Made by a program: the position numbers and the translations under genes. A stretch of DNA of 64,000 nt, from the NCBI GenBank assembly GCA_037074765.1, contig JBAMDO010000026.1, positions 1 through 64,000 on the forward strand, read 5' to 3'. This document shows, one piece after another, positions 51,475 through 62,737 of the stretch. Positions within the stretch are counted from its first letter, which is position 1. Each line of letters starts with the position of its first letter. The stretch comes from Mansonella perstans (Eukaryota > Nematoda > Chromadorea > Rhabditida > Onchocercidae). The notes under the pieces are model-generated. The model was not told where the DNA came from and did not search any database. It saw nothing but the letters and a program-made list of their open reading frames with translations.

Positions 51475-53521
51475 ACTTAAGCAAACTGTTCCAACCATTT
51501 TCAATATTTTCGTTTATTTCGCAAATTCACTAAATTGAAAAGCTTAAAGTTTGCAATCTATGTCCGTTAGACATATTCTTTTAAATTTATAATAGTATTT
51601 AGCCTTTTTTAAACGAAACATCTTGAATATAAGACTTTAAAACTTGCAAAGCATTCTGAAAAAACTTTCGAAACTGACCTGTCGAAAGATTTTTGGACAC
51701 AGTAACTGTCTCTTATGATTTCATTGAATTTAAAAGTTCGCTTAACTAAGTTCATTTTAATTTTAAATTAATTTTCATCTAAGTGAGCAAGTAGTTAGCT
51801 ATATGCAATAAATTTTTAGCTTTTTCACATAGAAATGAAGGCAAAAGTGGTTATTCTATAGTAGTTATTTGTATATAATAGAATGCCAATGTAGAAATCA
51901 TTCAACCATTTAATGGGCCTAAATAGGCTTTCAAACTGGTCGGTGTCATTTATGTCTTGAAACAAATTGAGTTATTTTGTTAGAGAAGAGAGAGAAGGTG
52001 AATGGGAATGGGAATGAATCGACTACTAATGGAATTTCTAAATTAGGTAGTAAGGAATAGAGGTAGATATACCGCTCTTTTCTTTAGAAGGTTGCCCCAA
52101 TATCGCCGAACAAAAGCTTGCCTTACCCTTAATCACCTCATTTCTTTCTCCCTCTTTTATTTCCCGGACAAAACCCTTCCCGTACCATTACTTTCATTAA
52201 TCGCAACTTCTTTAAAGAGGTAACAAACTCGTTTCTTCTTACTGATATTTCAGTATTGGGAACCGATCTGTTGGAAGAACACGACAAATCTGGAAGGACT
52301 TTTTTTTTGATTGCTGAAATTAATTGAATAAAAACTTTTGACGAAAAAAAGAAAAATTAACTCCAAAAAAATTGGAAAAAAACTTGTCATACAAATATAA
52401 AAGGCAAGCATCTCGATAATAAGCAACTTTGATTTTAAATACTTTGGTGGTTTTTTGAAAAAGTTTTTTGAAAAAAAGCAAAGTGGAGCGGTTTAATTTG
52501 TTAACTTATTTCTTTCCATGCGTGACAAAATTAAACAAAAAAAATTTTTTTTAAATGTACTTGCCAAAGCTCCGATGGTTTCCATAAACTGAATTTCTAT
52601 TGACTTTTATACTTTTAAGTTATATGTTTTTCAAATAATTTTTTGAGCTTCCTAAAGTGTTTGGTTAGATTTCAAAAGAATGAGGGAATTTTTAGAAATT
52701 TTCAGAAGAAATTTCGAGTAACAGGGCAATGTTCCAATTGAACTGAAGTGAAATGACGTAGTAAAATACTTCAAAGGAAGAAGAGAAAGGAATTTGATTG
52801 CTGATTATGAATGATAATCTTTCATAATCAAACAAGATATTAGTTTGAGCGATATAATGATCACATATTACGCATTGAGGACCATTTAATTTTGACGATA
52901 TAAAACAAGAAAAAATTAAATTGTCGGAATTTCCAAACTAAATGTTAACATTAATTAATTTTGTCAATTAAAATCAAAATTCGATATTCAACAAGAAATT
53001 ATTAATATAATTCATGATAAAGTATTAGGTTGGTGTAAAATAGTGAAGTGTAACCTTTTATTTTACTTATCATGATTATATCTATTGCTTTAACCTTTCA
53101 TTCATAAATCTTTAAGATTTCATCTCTTTTCTACGAATTCAACATATACTAGCATCGTAAATTGTTTCTACTCACAACTTTTGCGACCGACGTGAAAATA
53201 AAAAAAATTTTTGAAAAATGATCATTCTGTGTGTTTGAATGTAATGCACTGGATAACTTATTATTTAAAGTATGGAACAAATAAATTTTGATAAAAATGG
53301 TTTTTCTACAATTTTCAAATGTCATAAAACCAGAATCATCTTATATTTCTTGAAATATTGTCACTTGAAAGCAAGTACATGAATGATAACTTCTTATCAA
53401 CAACAGCTTTGATAACATCGATAATTTCACTGGATAGCAAATTCAGGACATATCGATGCAAGATGACCATTTTGTTGCGATAATTATCAGGTAGCTTTTG
53501 AGATGTCAAGGTTTCTTTTTT

Positions 53522-53565
53522 TTTTTGTTCAATGGGATTGTTATTTTTGTTCAATGGGATTGTTA
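53522..53565. repeat. 22-bp tandem duplication
   Basis: Two perfect adjacent copies of a unit starting TTTTTGTTCAATG and ending GGATTGTTA. Confidence 0.95.
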
Positions 53566-53822
53566 ATCTAGTTGTTTGATTTGCTATAAAATAATTATAA
53601 AATATTCAATATGACACAAAATGTGTCCCACATATAATTTAAAGATGACAAATAAATGAGGACTTACTCAAAATATTTTTGTATTTCCTGAATGTTATGT
53701 TTAAAAATGAAATTTTTTCGAGTCTCTTGAAGTAATCGTTGAATGTACCTCAACCTTTTAATAAACTAAGTTTATTAAATTGTGTTAAAATTGTATTTTC
53801 TTTTTTCATCATGTTATTTCAG

Positions 53823-53977
53823 TTTGTAAAGAGTGCAGAGCTGCATGCACCTTAAGCTGCATGCAAGAACAAGTAACATTCGAATCAATCAATGTGACCA
53901 CCAAAATATCACATCCGCTAAATGGAAGTGCCACTCTTGTGACAAATAAAAAAGAGTTCAATCCTCAATTAAAATAA
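53823..53977 (+). CDS. orphan terminal exon of a Cys-rich protein
   Basis: A good acceptor (CATGTTATTTCAG) opens 50 codons ending in a stop at 53977. The first twelve read CKECRAACTLSC, four cysteines spaced C-x2-C-x3-C-x3-C, followed by a polar tail (ESINVTTKISHPLNGS, with two NxT/S sites). The other strand and frames close quickly. The exon takes a phase-1 upstream exon, which I could not find between 49.4 and 53.8 kb. It is probably the end of a secreted or membrane protein. Family not recognised. Confidence 0.45.
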
Positions 53978-56900
53978 TTTTCAGTTTCTATAAATTCTCA
54001 TAAATCAAATGGTCACACCTTAGCACTAATCAATATAATCTAAAAATGAAGAAATTTAGATGTTACGAAATGTTAACTTAATATCCGAAATATTGTAATT
54101 GTTAGTCTGATTGATTGAAAATGATTGAATTTTTTATGTTACATCAGAAACACCCAAAGAATCGATCATTGCAATCATTTTTTCATTATTTTATTAATAT
54201 TTTTGAAACAATGCAAGTATTTGCCTTATTAAAAAATTTTATTTTCAAATTATTTACATTTTGTTCAAAATTTGAAAACACACAAAATATCTGTCACTCA
54301 GCTCGATTTAATTCAATTTTGTTTTTATCTAAGTAATATTATGAGTAACATGATTGCTCTTAGGGCAAATTAAAATTATTTTCCGAAAAGTTTTCTTTAC
54401 CGATGAATTCTGGCATAGCATTGCCTGTGACGACTAAACCTGTAACTCTTGTAGACTCAAATATAAACAGAATGAAAAAGATGGATGAAATTGAGAAAAT
54501 CATTCAATGATAAACGATGAAACCGATAGGCGGATAAGCACTCGTTTTGCAGATTTTTGTTTCAACTAATTGCCGATACTGAGAGATATTGAAAGATGTC
54601 GAGAATTTTCGTGTTCTAAAAATTAGTAATATCTTGAATTTAGTAGGTTGAAATAATGGCAAAAGTTATATTAGTTAAAAGCTGCAGTAATCTTAAATGT
54701 TTATCTTTTTCGAGAGTTAAATTAAAATTGAAGTATTGAAAAGAAATCGTCTTTAAATTGCCTAAATAAGTCATCGGAAGAAAGGTTCACTTATTCTGAC
54801 ATTAAAAAAAAATTACTTATTTGCTAACAATTATTACATTTTTAATAATTCTGTTTCAGTTGATAACAAAAAATATGGATGAAAAGTAAATGAAATTTTC
54901 CTTCATTTAAATTAATTTTAGAATTTAAAAAATGACATCCTATCAAAAAAACGAAAAAATTTCGTCGTGTTGTCATTTTAATACAAATACTCTGAGCAGT
55001 AAATGAAAGTAGAGAATAAGTAGGAAAAAGAATATGCAAAATCATTTACTGCTGATAGTTGGTAGTCAGATATCGAGACATCTGATAAATTATGTTCACT
55101 GCTATGTGCCTCATGGATCCATCGTCTTACACAAATAATCTGGAAATATCATCCATGATTTTCTTAAGAAATCTGATTGAGTTAATTGCTTTGAAAGCGT
55201 AGCCTGAAATATGCATCTAAATGGATGAAAATTTAGTTCATTCAATAAGAGCATTTAGCTTAAACGACTAAAATACCTTCCATTGAACTATCTTCTTCTA
55301 TGACTTCAAACTAATTTCAGTCTGATAGTAATTTACTTAACGCATGCTTCTTCTAGCTTGCCATAAAATAGAAAGACTTTTAAGACCAAAACTGAAATTA
55401 GCTTTCAATTTTTTCATTATTATTTGTACCTTAAAAGATACAAATAACTCGACCAGGCCTTATTCATTTTGATTAGTTTTAACTGAATCAAGTAATTCGT
55501 TAAATAATTTTCAGTTATAGAGCACATCATTGTGGGAAATTTAGTGTTGAATGAAGGAAGAAAACTATGTACTGTATTATCAAGAGATGTGCTTCAACAA
55601 CAATAAGTGCAGATATTGGAACTAGCATTGAAATCTCAGTAATTAATTTATTAGGAATTAATTCAATTTCAATCGAAATTTCTGAATTTAAGTGTTGCAA
55701 ATATTACTATCTTACCGTTGAAATGATTTACTATCGTTTGTTCTACTGTAAACATTATTAATATTAATTAATACTTTCATTTATCTCATATTTTATCTCC
55801 TTTTTTACGCATTAACTTACCAGGTTACTTAAATCTATCAGTTATCATTTTTCATATCATCCAAATGTCCACATTCTAATATAAAACTATTTTAGTAAGG
55901 AATATTGGATTTTCAATTGTCTAAGTAAATTGAAACAGTCAGTACATTATCAATTATTAAAGGAATAAAGCCAACAGATCATGGAAGTATTTTAAAATGA
56001 TTTTTTGACTGTTCTGTGATATATTGAATGGATGCCGAAATCAAAAATATTTATACAATAATAAGAACTTATTTGTGCTTTTTGTTTCAAATTAACATCA
56101 TAAATAAAGAAATAATAATCTTGCTGACTAAATTGTCCGCTAGCGATTACAATAAGATTAGACCTCTCTATTTTCATAACTTTCATGACGAATTTTCCAA
56201 CTTTTTCCAAATCATATTATAACTGAAATTTTCTTACTACAATTTTTAATTTTTTTGATCCAAACAATTAAAATTCAAATTGCAAACAACGATCACAGAA
56301 AATTTCAAAACCCCATAAATGTCTTAAAAGACATTTTTTAAAATCCTATAAATGTCAGTTTTTCGATAAAAGAATAGTTTTTAATTTGAATCATTCAGCC
56401 GACCTGTTTCAGTACGATATTCAATTCTTTTGTCAAAAAAATTGCATTTAATTACTTTTCTTAAAAGAAAAAAATAATATTCCTGAAAATTAACTTATCA
56501 ACATTGATCTCAAGTAATAGATGAATGATAAATGCAACTACTCTTAGGCCACAAGACCAGCAATCGCTTTGAATGTTTCAACCTATTTCAACTGCAATTG
56601 CGACGGTTTCGTCGTCCTGACACAATTGACCAAAATGACCAAAATTTGTTCTATCGTTGATATATGTACAATACACTATTGTTAAACTAAAAGTTAAATG
56701 ATCCTTTCTTTTCCTTGCACAGATATTATTCTAAATTGAAACTCTTTGATTTCTGGCTTCTTTTTGAGTAGGTCAGATGGCTTATGATGTCGAAACTTCT
56801 TCAATGATTCATTTGTCTATTACTATCCATACAGCTCAATTCTATCCAGAAGATTAAATAAAGTAATCTGATAGTTCTGTACAAACCGTTTCAAAAACGG

Positions 56901-57235
56901 AACTTTGCCGCGGTACGATAGGATCATAAACAACGATGCGTTTCGGATTAAATTTGTTTCGGAATAATACCAAATAATGCTCATAATAATGTTACTCGTA
57001 TTACTTAATATATATTTTTATCACCTTTTATTAGATTTTTTGTTAAGTCGCCTTCAATTAAAAGCAGCTATAAATGATTTCCCAAAAAGGAAAAAAAGAT
57101 TTCACCTTAATCAAATCAAAATAATTATGGCTCTTGTGACAAAGATATCATTGTTTGGTGGCAAGTGATCCGTAGATCAGGCATCTAATAATTAAGGTTG
57201 CTGTAAAATTGCTAATTAATATCATACATAAATTT
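53978..57235. other. AT-rich stretch, no supported gene
   Basis: Scattered open frames have the Lys/Asn/Ile/Phe composition of translated AT-rich noncoding DNA. A minus-strand piece near 56875-56960 is locally less AT-rich (reads NPKRIVVYDPIVPRQSS), but no good acceptor precedes it. Confidence 0.45.
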
Positions 57236-57504
57236 CTAATCGTTTTGTAAAATTTCTTGGATTCCAATCACGTTCGTTATTGCTGCGCAGTGGGCAACAT
57301 AGTTCAGATTACAGTTCAATGCTGGATGACAAGGTGTTGAACATAAAGAAATAATTTAGATCTCTGTCCGATTCATTCCGTTTAAGAAATTAAACTAATT
57401 AAAATATATTGCATCGCATGGATGCCATCAATCTCTCTGTTAATACTTTCCTGTAACTTATCACAATACGCATCAATTATATCATCTGTCAATCGTTTGC
57501 TCAT
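57236..57504 (-). CDS. small unknown protein, 64 residues, two exons
   Basis: A trans-splice-like acceptor (GAGCTTTTCAG) lies 6 nt before the ATG at 57504. Exon 1 is 57504-57396 and exon 2 is 57321-57236; the phase-1 junction agrees. The N-terminus MSKRLTDDIIDAYCDKLQES is acidic and helical, and about three quarters of its codons begin with a purine, which is coding-like. Exon 2 reads YVAHCAAITNVIGIQEILQND. The exon 1 donor (ATTA|GTTTAA) is weak, so exon 2 is less sure than exon 1. No signal peptide is seen, so a cytosolic or nuclear product is likely. It starts 46 nt after the stop of the gene upstream on the same strand, as in a compact operon. Function unknown. Confidence 0.5.
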
Positions 57505-57551
57505 TTATACCTGAAAAGCTCAATTTAAAAACAATCAACTTGTTTTTTATT
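57505..57551 (-). promoter_or_regulatory. intercistronic segment: poly(A) signal plus trans-splice acceptor
   Basis: On the minus strand the upstream gene's stop TAA overlaps AATAAA (57551-57546). About 35 nt later TTTTCAG is followed by the downstream ATG. A poly(A) signal directly followed by an acceptor is the usual layout between genes of a nematode operon, though shorter than the common 100 nt. Confidence 0.45.
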
Positions 57552-59201
57552 ATAGATTTGGATATCGCATTATATTTAGACTAAGCCGCATTCCAGAGAC
57601 AAATGTTTGCCGATTCCGACATGTGCCTGATAATGCTGTGATAACTCGATCATTTTCCAAGTATCTGTTCAAATATCCAGGCTGAATACAGCTTGATTGA
57701 AAGATAATTGATATTTTAGTAGAAACGGGTTTTTTTTTCTAGCAGAAAAATAGAAAACTAAATTAGAACACTTTTGATCTATATCTTTGGAAAAAATTTG
57801 GATTTAAAAGTACATTCAAGTTAAAATTCGATATTTCAGATTTTCATAGCCTTTCTCTCCAGTATTTTTATTCATGATAAATAGTGTGAAACATCATTCT
57901 TTAATTAATCATTGTATTAATTAATGCCTTCTCCACTTGACCTGAATTGACCAAATTTCATTTTCTTTCTATTTCAACATTATCGAATTTCTAAGTTAAC
58001 ACCTATTTTTCTGAAAATTTCTCCATTTTGTTGCTCATCAAATGCATATGGTTCAACTACGTCGCTGTAACTTCAATTCAACCAGCTTCAGTCCATTCAT
58101 TGCCAGTTTTTCAGATTTACCGGAAATGATACTGTTTTGTCTCGTCGGCTACTTTCGCTTTCTCCCCATCTTCGGCTACTGAAAGTTTTGGCTTACTTAA
58201 CAATGAAGTCCTGAAAAGTCAATCATATTGAAATATCTTTGATTAAAACAAAGTCTAACATGAAAACCTAACATTTTAAGCATCTATAACTCCCGTTTTT
58301 ATTTCGACCGCGAATTCTTGGAGAAAGAATATTTAAATCCATTTCATTTCTTGGAAGTACCATAAATAAACTTACGCCTAAAAATGCAATTTCCAAATGG
58401 AAGAAAATCGAAAGGTACCACTTTCTTGACTGAGACCACTGCAATAAGCTGTTGTATCACTACAGCTTTTGAGCAATGATGAAAAGTTAATTATTGTAAA
58501 TTAAGTTTCGACTAAACAGCAACTCTTTTCCAGAATTTTCGAATTTGTATCTTAACAGTTTATTGCAATCTTGGTAAATGAAGGAAGTGATTTATTCACA
58601 GTATTACGACAAGCATAAAATTAAAACAATGAGCGAAAATGTTCATTTCAGGTCAATTTTTTTCCATTAAAAGTAATTTATTGCATAAATTATCAAAAAA
58701 AGTAGGAAAAAAATTTCAGTTCAACTTTTATTCAATCAATTCTTCATTTTGTTATAACTTTATCTTTCATTTTTGCAACAAATTCGAACTAAAGTGATTT
58801 TAAATTTATATTCGCTTTTTAGTTTTTAAATTTACACGATTCAGTTCCAGCTTACTACGAATGTGAAATATGCTTAGAAACATTTGGGAGAAGACTGAGA
58901 TGAGAAAAAATATTTTTTGTGATCTATCAATGGATAAAAAACAGGTCACTATTCTGTGGATTTTTTTTTTTTTTGAATGCTCGAAAAATCCAAAACATTA
59001 AAATATATTATCTTTAGTGTCGCAAAAATGCGAATTCAGAAGAATATTTTTTACGGTACAAACAAACAAGTGATAGAAGTTCTGACCTGAGGGCCTCAAA
59101 GGTGATGCTCATTTTTGAACAATGAAGTGCAACTTACGGGAAGTAGAAAAATGAGAAATTATTGAGAAGTTGCATTTTAGTTCTGATTCACTGGTAGACA
59201 T
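57550..59201 (-). CDS. small unknown protein, 99 residues, four exons
   Basis: Exons: 59201-59138, 58438-58376, 58178-58121 and 57664-57550. Three introns begin GTAAGT, GTAAGT and GTAAAT and end TATTGCAG, ACTTTCAG and TTGAACAG; phases 1, 1 and 2 agree at every junction and the frame closes cleanly. The protein begins MSTSESELKCNF, continues KKVVPFDFLPFGNCIFRL, then a charged segment (AEDGEKAKVADETKQYHF), then ITALSGTCRNRQTF, and ends MRYPNL. There is no signal peptide and there are three cysteines. Because every exon is under 40 codons the gene is easy to miss. Its start faces the warthog start across 227 bp, so the two probably share a divergent promoter. The last acceptor is T-poor. I do not recognise the family. 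Confidence 0.6.
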
Positions 59202-59428
59202 TCTTCATGATTACAATACAATCATAGGCATAAAAAATTTCATCAAATAACAACTTCAATTTGTGAGAATCGATCGATCATGGATAAAAATCGGTCATTG
59301 AGATAAGATGGGCTGACCTGACCTACCAAAATTTAATCAAATATCTGTCAACTAATATTCATCCTTTCTCATCTCTCTCTTTCTTTGACGACAGTGTACT
59401 CACTGATCGAAATTCAATTCAAACAGAT
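59202..59428. promoter_or_regulatory. divergent promoter between the small minus-strand gene and warthog
   Basis: A 227-bp gap between two start codons pointing away from each other. It contains a CT-rich tract (59360-59395) and CGATCGATC near 59270. The warthog ATG follows CAATTCAAACAG after 2 nt, a possible trans-splice acceptor. Confidence 0.4.
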
Positions 59429-62400
59429 ATGCTATCTTTAATACTGTTCGTTCTGCTTACCATCATACAAAATGCGCATATTTTTGCTTCATATTGTGGT
59501 GAAGATGCAATTCCATTTAGTTTACAAGTACGTCATTTTTAAATTTTAAATTCAAAATCATCACTTTTTTATTTTGAAAAAGATCGTTCTAATAACTATT
59601 AAATAAAACTATTTGAAAAATAATAGAAATAATTATTAGAACAATCTCTTCCGATCTTTTTCGTTCTATTTGATAGTTTCAGATGAAAAAATTTTATTGG
59701 AACAAACTTCAATTAATTTCCATCAATTTTTTCTAGCTATTAACGAATAATTTTTGATGCTTAATAGCGACAGAATGCAGTTTGTAAGTTAAAATTAAAT
59801 TTACCTTTAAGTTCTGCAAATTTATCTTCCAGGCACTACAAAGTGGTCATCCGGTACTTGGATGTGCACGACCGTCATGTTTTGGTTGGGGTGTTAAAAC
59901 AGATAAAGGTGCTCGGTTTTATCGGTTAGTTATGTTTTTTTTTGCTTCCGAAAAACTTATCACGATTCTTCTTGTATTTAAAGGATTATATTGATTTATT
60001 AAATTTTTCAAATTATTTGGTTGAATTTGCAGGATACAGAAGAAGAACGATGGATTTCTGCGCCACACTGATTTGAAGAACCATGACAAAGCAAAAATTG
60101 TTGCAAAAAAATCTCAGCTAGCTGTTAGTTTTATTATTTAGTTCAAAATTTGCAAAAGTAAAATAATTCTGGATCTAAAATTTTACATTTTAAATTAAAA
60201 AAACAAAATACGGAACTTACGATATTTGAAGTAGAATTATCGAAATTAAAAGAAAAAGTTAAAGTTTGATCAGAAAAAAATATTTCAAGCTATGATTTGA
60301 TGGTATAAAAAGAAGTGAACTGCTGCTACCTAAAAATTTCGAAATTTAAAAAGCTGTAGCAGAAATTAGGTCAAAGAACTTGGAACAATTATTTAGAACA
60401 ATAGTACAGTTCAATTTTCGAAGCCAATTTTTTATCTTTAAAATTTGCAAGAACTGCTATTTCAGTTTTGTGAAAAAAATTATGCCAGTTCATCATGCGA
60501 TGAAAATTCAGAATGGGTTGGAGGACTGTCACCTTCATTAAATATTACTGCACAACCGTAAAATTTTTTTCTTCCTTAACTTTTCATTAAGTGTCCAATT
60601 AAACAGTATCGAAAATTTGCAACCATTATTCACAGCTAAAGAAGCATTTAAAATTTAAAAAAGTTTTTAGCCTTAAAATTTGGAATAAAGATCTTGTACT
60701 ACTGAAAAATGTTACTACTGACCCGGAAATGAATATCAGTACATTAATTAGTGATTATTATTAAAATATGAACTTTCAAATAAATGAACTTAATTTTACC
60801 TCAATTCAAATTTCATTTTAGACTTTTATTGAAATGCTGCAAGTTTGATAACTTGAAAAATTCTTGGGACCGTGGAATTGCAGACGTTGGTCCAGGTCAA
60901 ATTGTCGTGGGTGGTGAAGTAATGCAAGGTGAACGACAATATGCTTTCGATTACATTGCTAACATCAAAAAATATTTCACGAATAATGGGAGGTAAAGAA
61001 TTTGATGATAGATTATCGTTTGTATTCCGGATTTCATATATGATTCCGCTAAAATTATAAATTTAACAATTTTCGAATGCAATATTTCCTACAGGTGCTA
61101 ATAGTGTATCGGAATCAGAAAAATCGATCAAATTTGACTATTATTAACAAAATAATTATTATGTGCGTGATAGATAAGCCTAATAAGGCCAAGCGAAATA
61201 GAATTCTCATATTTTGCTGCAAAAATAATCAATCAGCTGTAATGGAAATTGAATGTTGCAGTGTAGCGTATAGTGTAACAGTTCGACGATTTTGGTGTCT
61301 TCCGTATCCGACAAAATCAAATCTCTACGGCAAGTGACTTGGCTATTGGCTTTTTTTGTTTCATTTTTGTCGTTTTTAGAGAAATTTTTTTGAAACTGAT
61401 CAAAAGGTCAATATTTGATTTTTTGATCAGTTTTCTACTTATAGCACTTCTCCTACTCAGTAGCACTTTTACGGTATTAATAGTACTACTGTATCAATAG
61501 CACTTCTACTGTATCAATTAGGATTAGATATTGATTGGGTAATGTAAAATAATAAGTAATAAAAAAATTAAAAAAAATAAGTACAATCAATATCTAGTCC
61601 TAATCAATATTAAACATTTAATCATATCATAACCAATATTAAATAGTCCATCTATTAAGAAATGACCATTAATGGACCAAAATGGATTCGTTAGTTTTAA
61701 TGGTTAAGCGGTGATGATTACACAGAAGTACATATCGATAAAATTATCACTTCAAATATGTCATAATTTTTTAGTGGAAGGAAATACTCTTCCTTATATT
61801 ATGGATAAAATGGCAACAAATTATGGATGGAATAATCAGGAAACGGCAAATTTCCAACAATCTTCACCACAGGTTATGTAATTCAATCGATAATTCTTTT
61901 TTTCTTTACAAAGAAATGGATTTTAGGCGAAGTTTTTGTTTTGTACTCAGTTTTAGTTTTAAATTACTTTTTTTATTAGTATTAGCAAATTTCGGTAACT
62001 TTGATTAGATCAAATGCAATTTTGAAAGAGAAAATCATTATTTCGTTGCAGTTTGGCGATAAAATGATTGTCAATCACGCTGCTTCACAAAAATTATCCC
62101 CAGGTATCTTAATAAATTCAAAATAAGTTTTGATTTTTCCGGGCAATTTTTGTCAAAAAATTTAAAACTAAAAAATAAATATATGATTTTATTGGTGCTA
62201 TTGTTTGATGAGAAATTGCTCTTCAAATAGAACAAATAAATTATAACTCTATATTCAAGTACGACGAAGTTAAATTTGCAACCGATTCAATAAAATTTTA
62301 CAGAGTTATATCCAGAAGTTTCTCGAGTTTCTGTGCCATTTCTTCCTAGCCTACCTCTTTCACCGGTTATGGATTCCACATCTACCGTATCATTTCCTTC

Positions 62401-62737
62401 TGCAAATCAACACTATTCGTTTGTGCCAATTAACACCAACCAACAACATCTGGATACTTCAGCTGTTCAACCTGTACAATTAACTGCTATAGGACAAGAA
62501 ACTCAGCAAATACTCCAGCAGCCTTTCGCAGTACAGCAGCAATCAGGAATGCAAACATTTCCTGAACCGTATAAATTATATTCGCTAAGATCGGAACAAC
62601 CTCAGCAACAGCATACGCAATCGTTGTTATATGAACGACAAATGGAACCAGTTGGGCCTCAGCAACCTGTGCTACCACAGTCTTCACAATTTCCAATGTT
62701 TCCATCATTCAATCAGTTAGCCTTTTCTGCACCATAA
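59429..62737 (+). CDS. warthog-family hedgehog-related secreted protein with Gln-rich tail
   Basis: Secreted epidermal protein of the nematode hedgehog-related group. Exons: 59429-59527, 59833-59924, 60033-60123, 60466-60557, 60822-60992, 61262-61329, 61775-61872, 62052-62103 and 62304-62737; 398 residues with all phases agreeing. Signal peptide residues 1-20 (LILFVLLTII...FA). The Wart domain spans about 21-204: YCGEDAIPFSLQ, GHPVLGCARPSCFGW, ARFYRIQKKNDGFLR, KCCKF, GPGQIVVGGEVMQGERQYAF, VTVRRFWCLP. These strings are the family signature. The usual C-terminal Hint (Hog) autoprocessing domain is absent. Instead residues 205-398 are rich in Gln, Pro and Ser (QQHLDTSAVQPVQ, QQILQQPFAVQQQ). The join to that tail uses a GC-AG intron (61330-61774). 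If it is not removed, translation stops at 61337 after 206 residues. Paralogue number not assigned. Confidence 0.88.
61330..61774 (+). other. GC-AG intron of the warthog gene
   Basis: Exon 6 can join the downstream coding block in frame only if the intron starts GCAAGT. The neighbouring GT (AA|GTGACT) would put exon 7 out of frame and into a stop. GCAAGT is the consensus of the rare GC-AG class. The acceptor is ATTTTTTAG at 61774. An in-frame TGA lies a few bases inside the intron. Confidence 0.7.
61517..61604. repeat. 20-bp inverted repeat inside the GC-AG intron
   Basis: 61517-61536 (starts ATTAGGATTAG) is complementary to 61585-61604 at 19 of 20 positions. The exception is a G-T pair that would still pair in RNA. 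The loop is 48 nt and very A-rich. The flank repeats TAGCACTT and CTGTATCAAT several times. Confidence 0.75.

Larger units (their letters stand above)
49348..53822. other. mostly empty AT-rich stretch
   Basis: No supported gene. It contains a TATGTGTGTG tract near 51055-51075, a hairpin (51440-51474) and a direct duplication (53522-53565). A less AT-rich block at 52080-52310 is open on the plus strand from 52131 to 52313 (61 codons, no Met) and reads ISVLGTDLLEEHDKSGR near its end, after a TATTTCAG acceptor. It could be an orphan exon but was not linked to anything. Confidence 0.45.

Noticed and set aside
56977..57168. 63-residue plus-strand frame starting with a hydrophobic stretch
   Set aside because: Leu/Ile/Lys-rich as expected from random AT-rich sequence, with no acceptor before it or conserved motif.
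58115..58214. A plus-strand exon pair (57556-57660 joined to 58115-58214)
   Set aside because: Phases fit, but first codon positions are poor in purines and the overlapping minus-strand model joins four exons with better coding character.
61775..62737. Exons 7-9 of the warthog gene as a separate gene
   Set aside because: There is no good start or acceptor before 61775 in frame, while the GC-AG junction joins it in phase to the Wart exons. It remains possible but is less likely.
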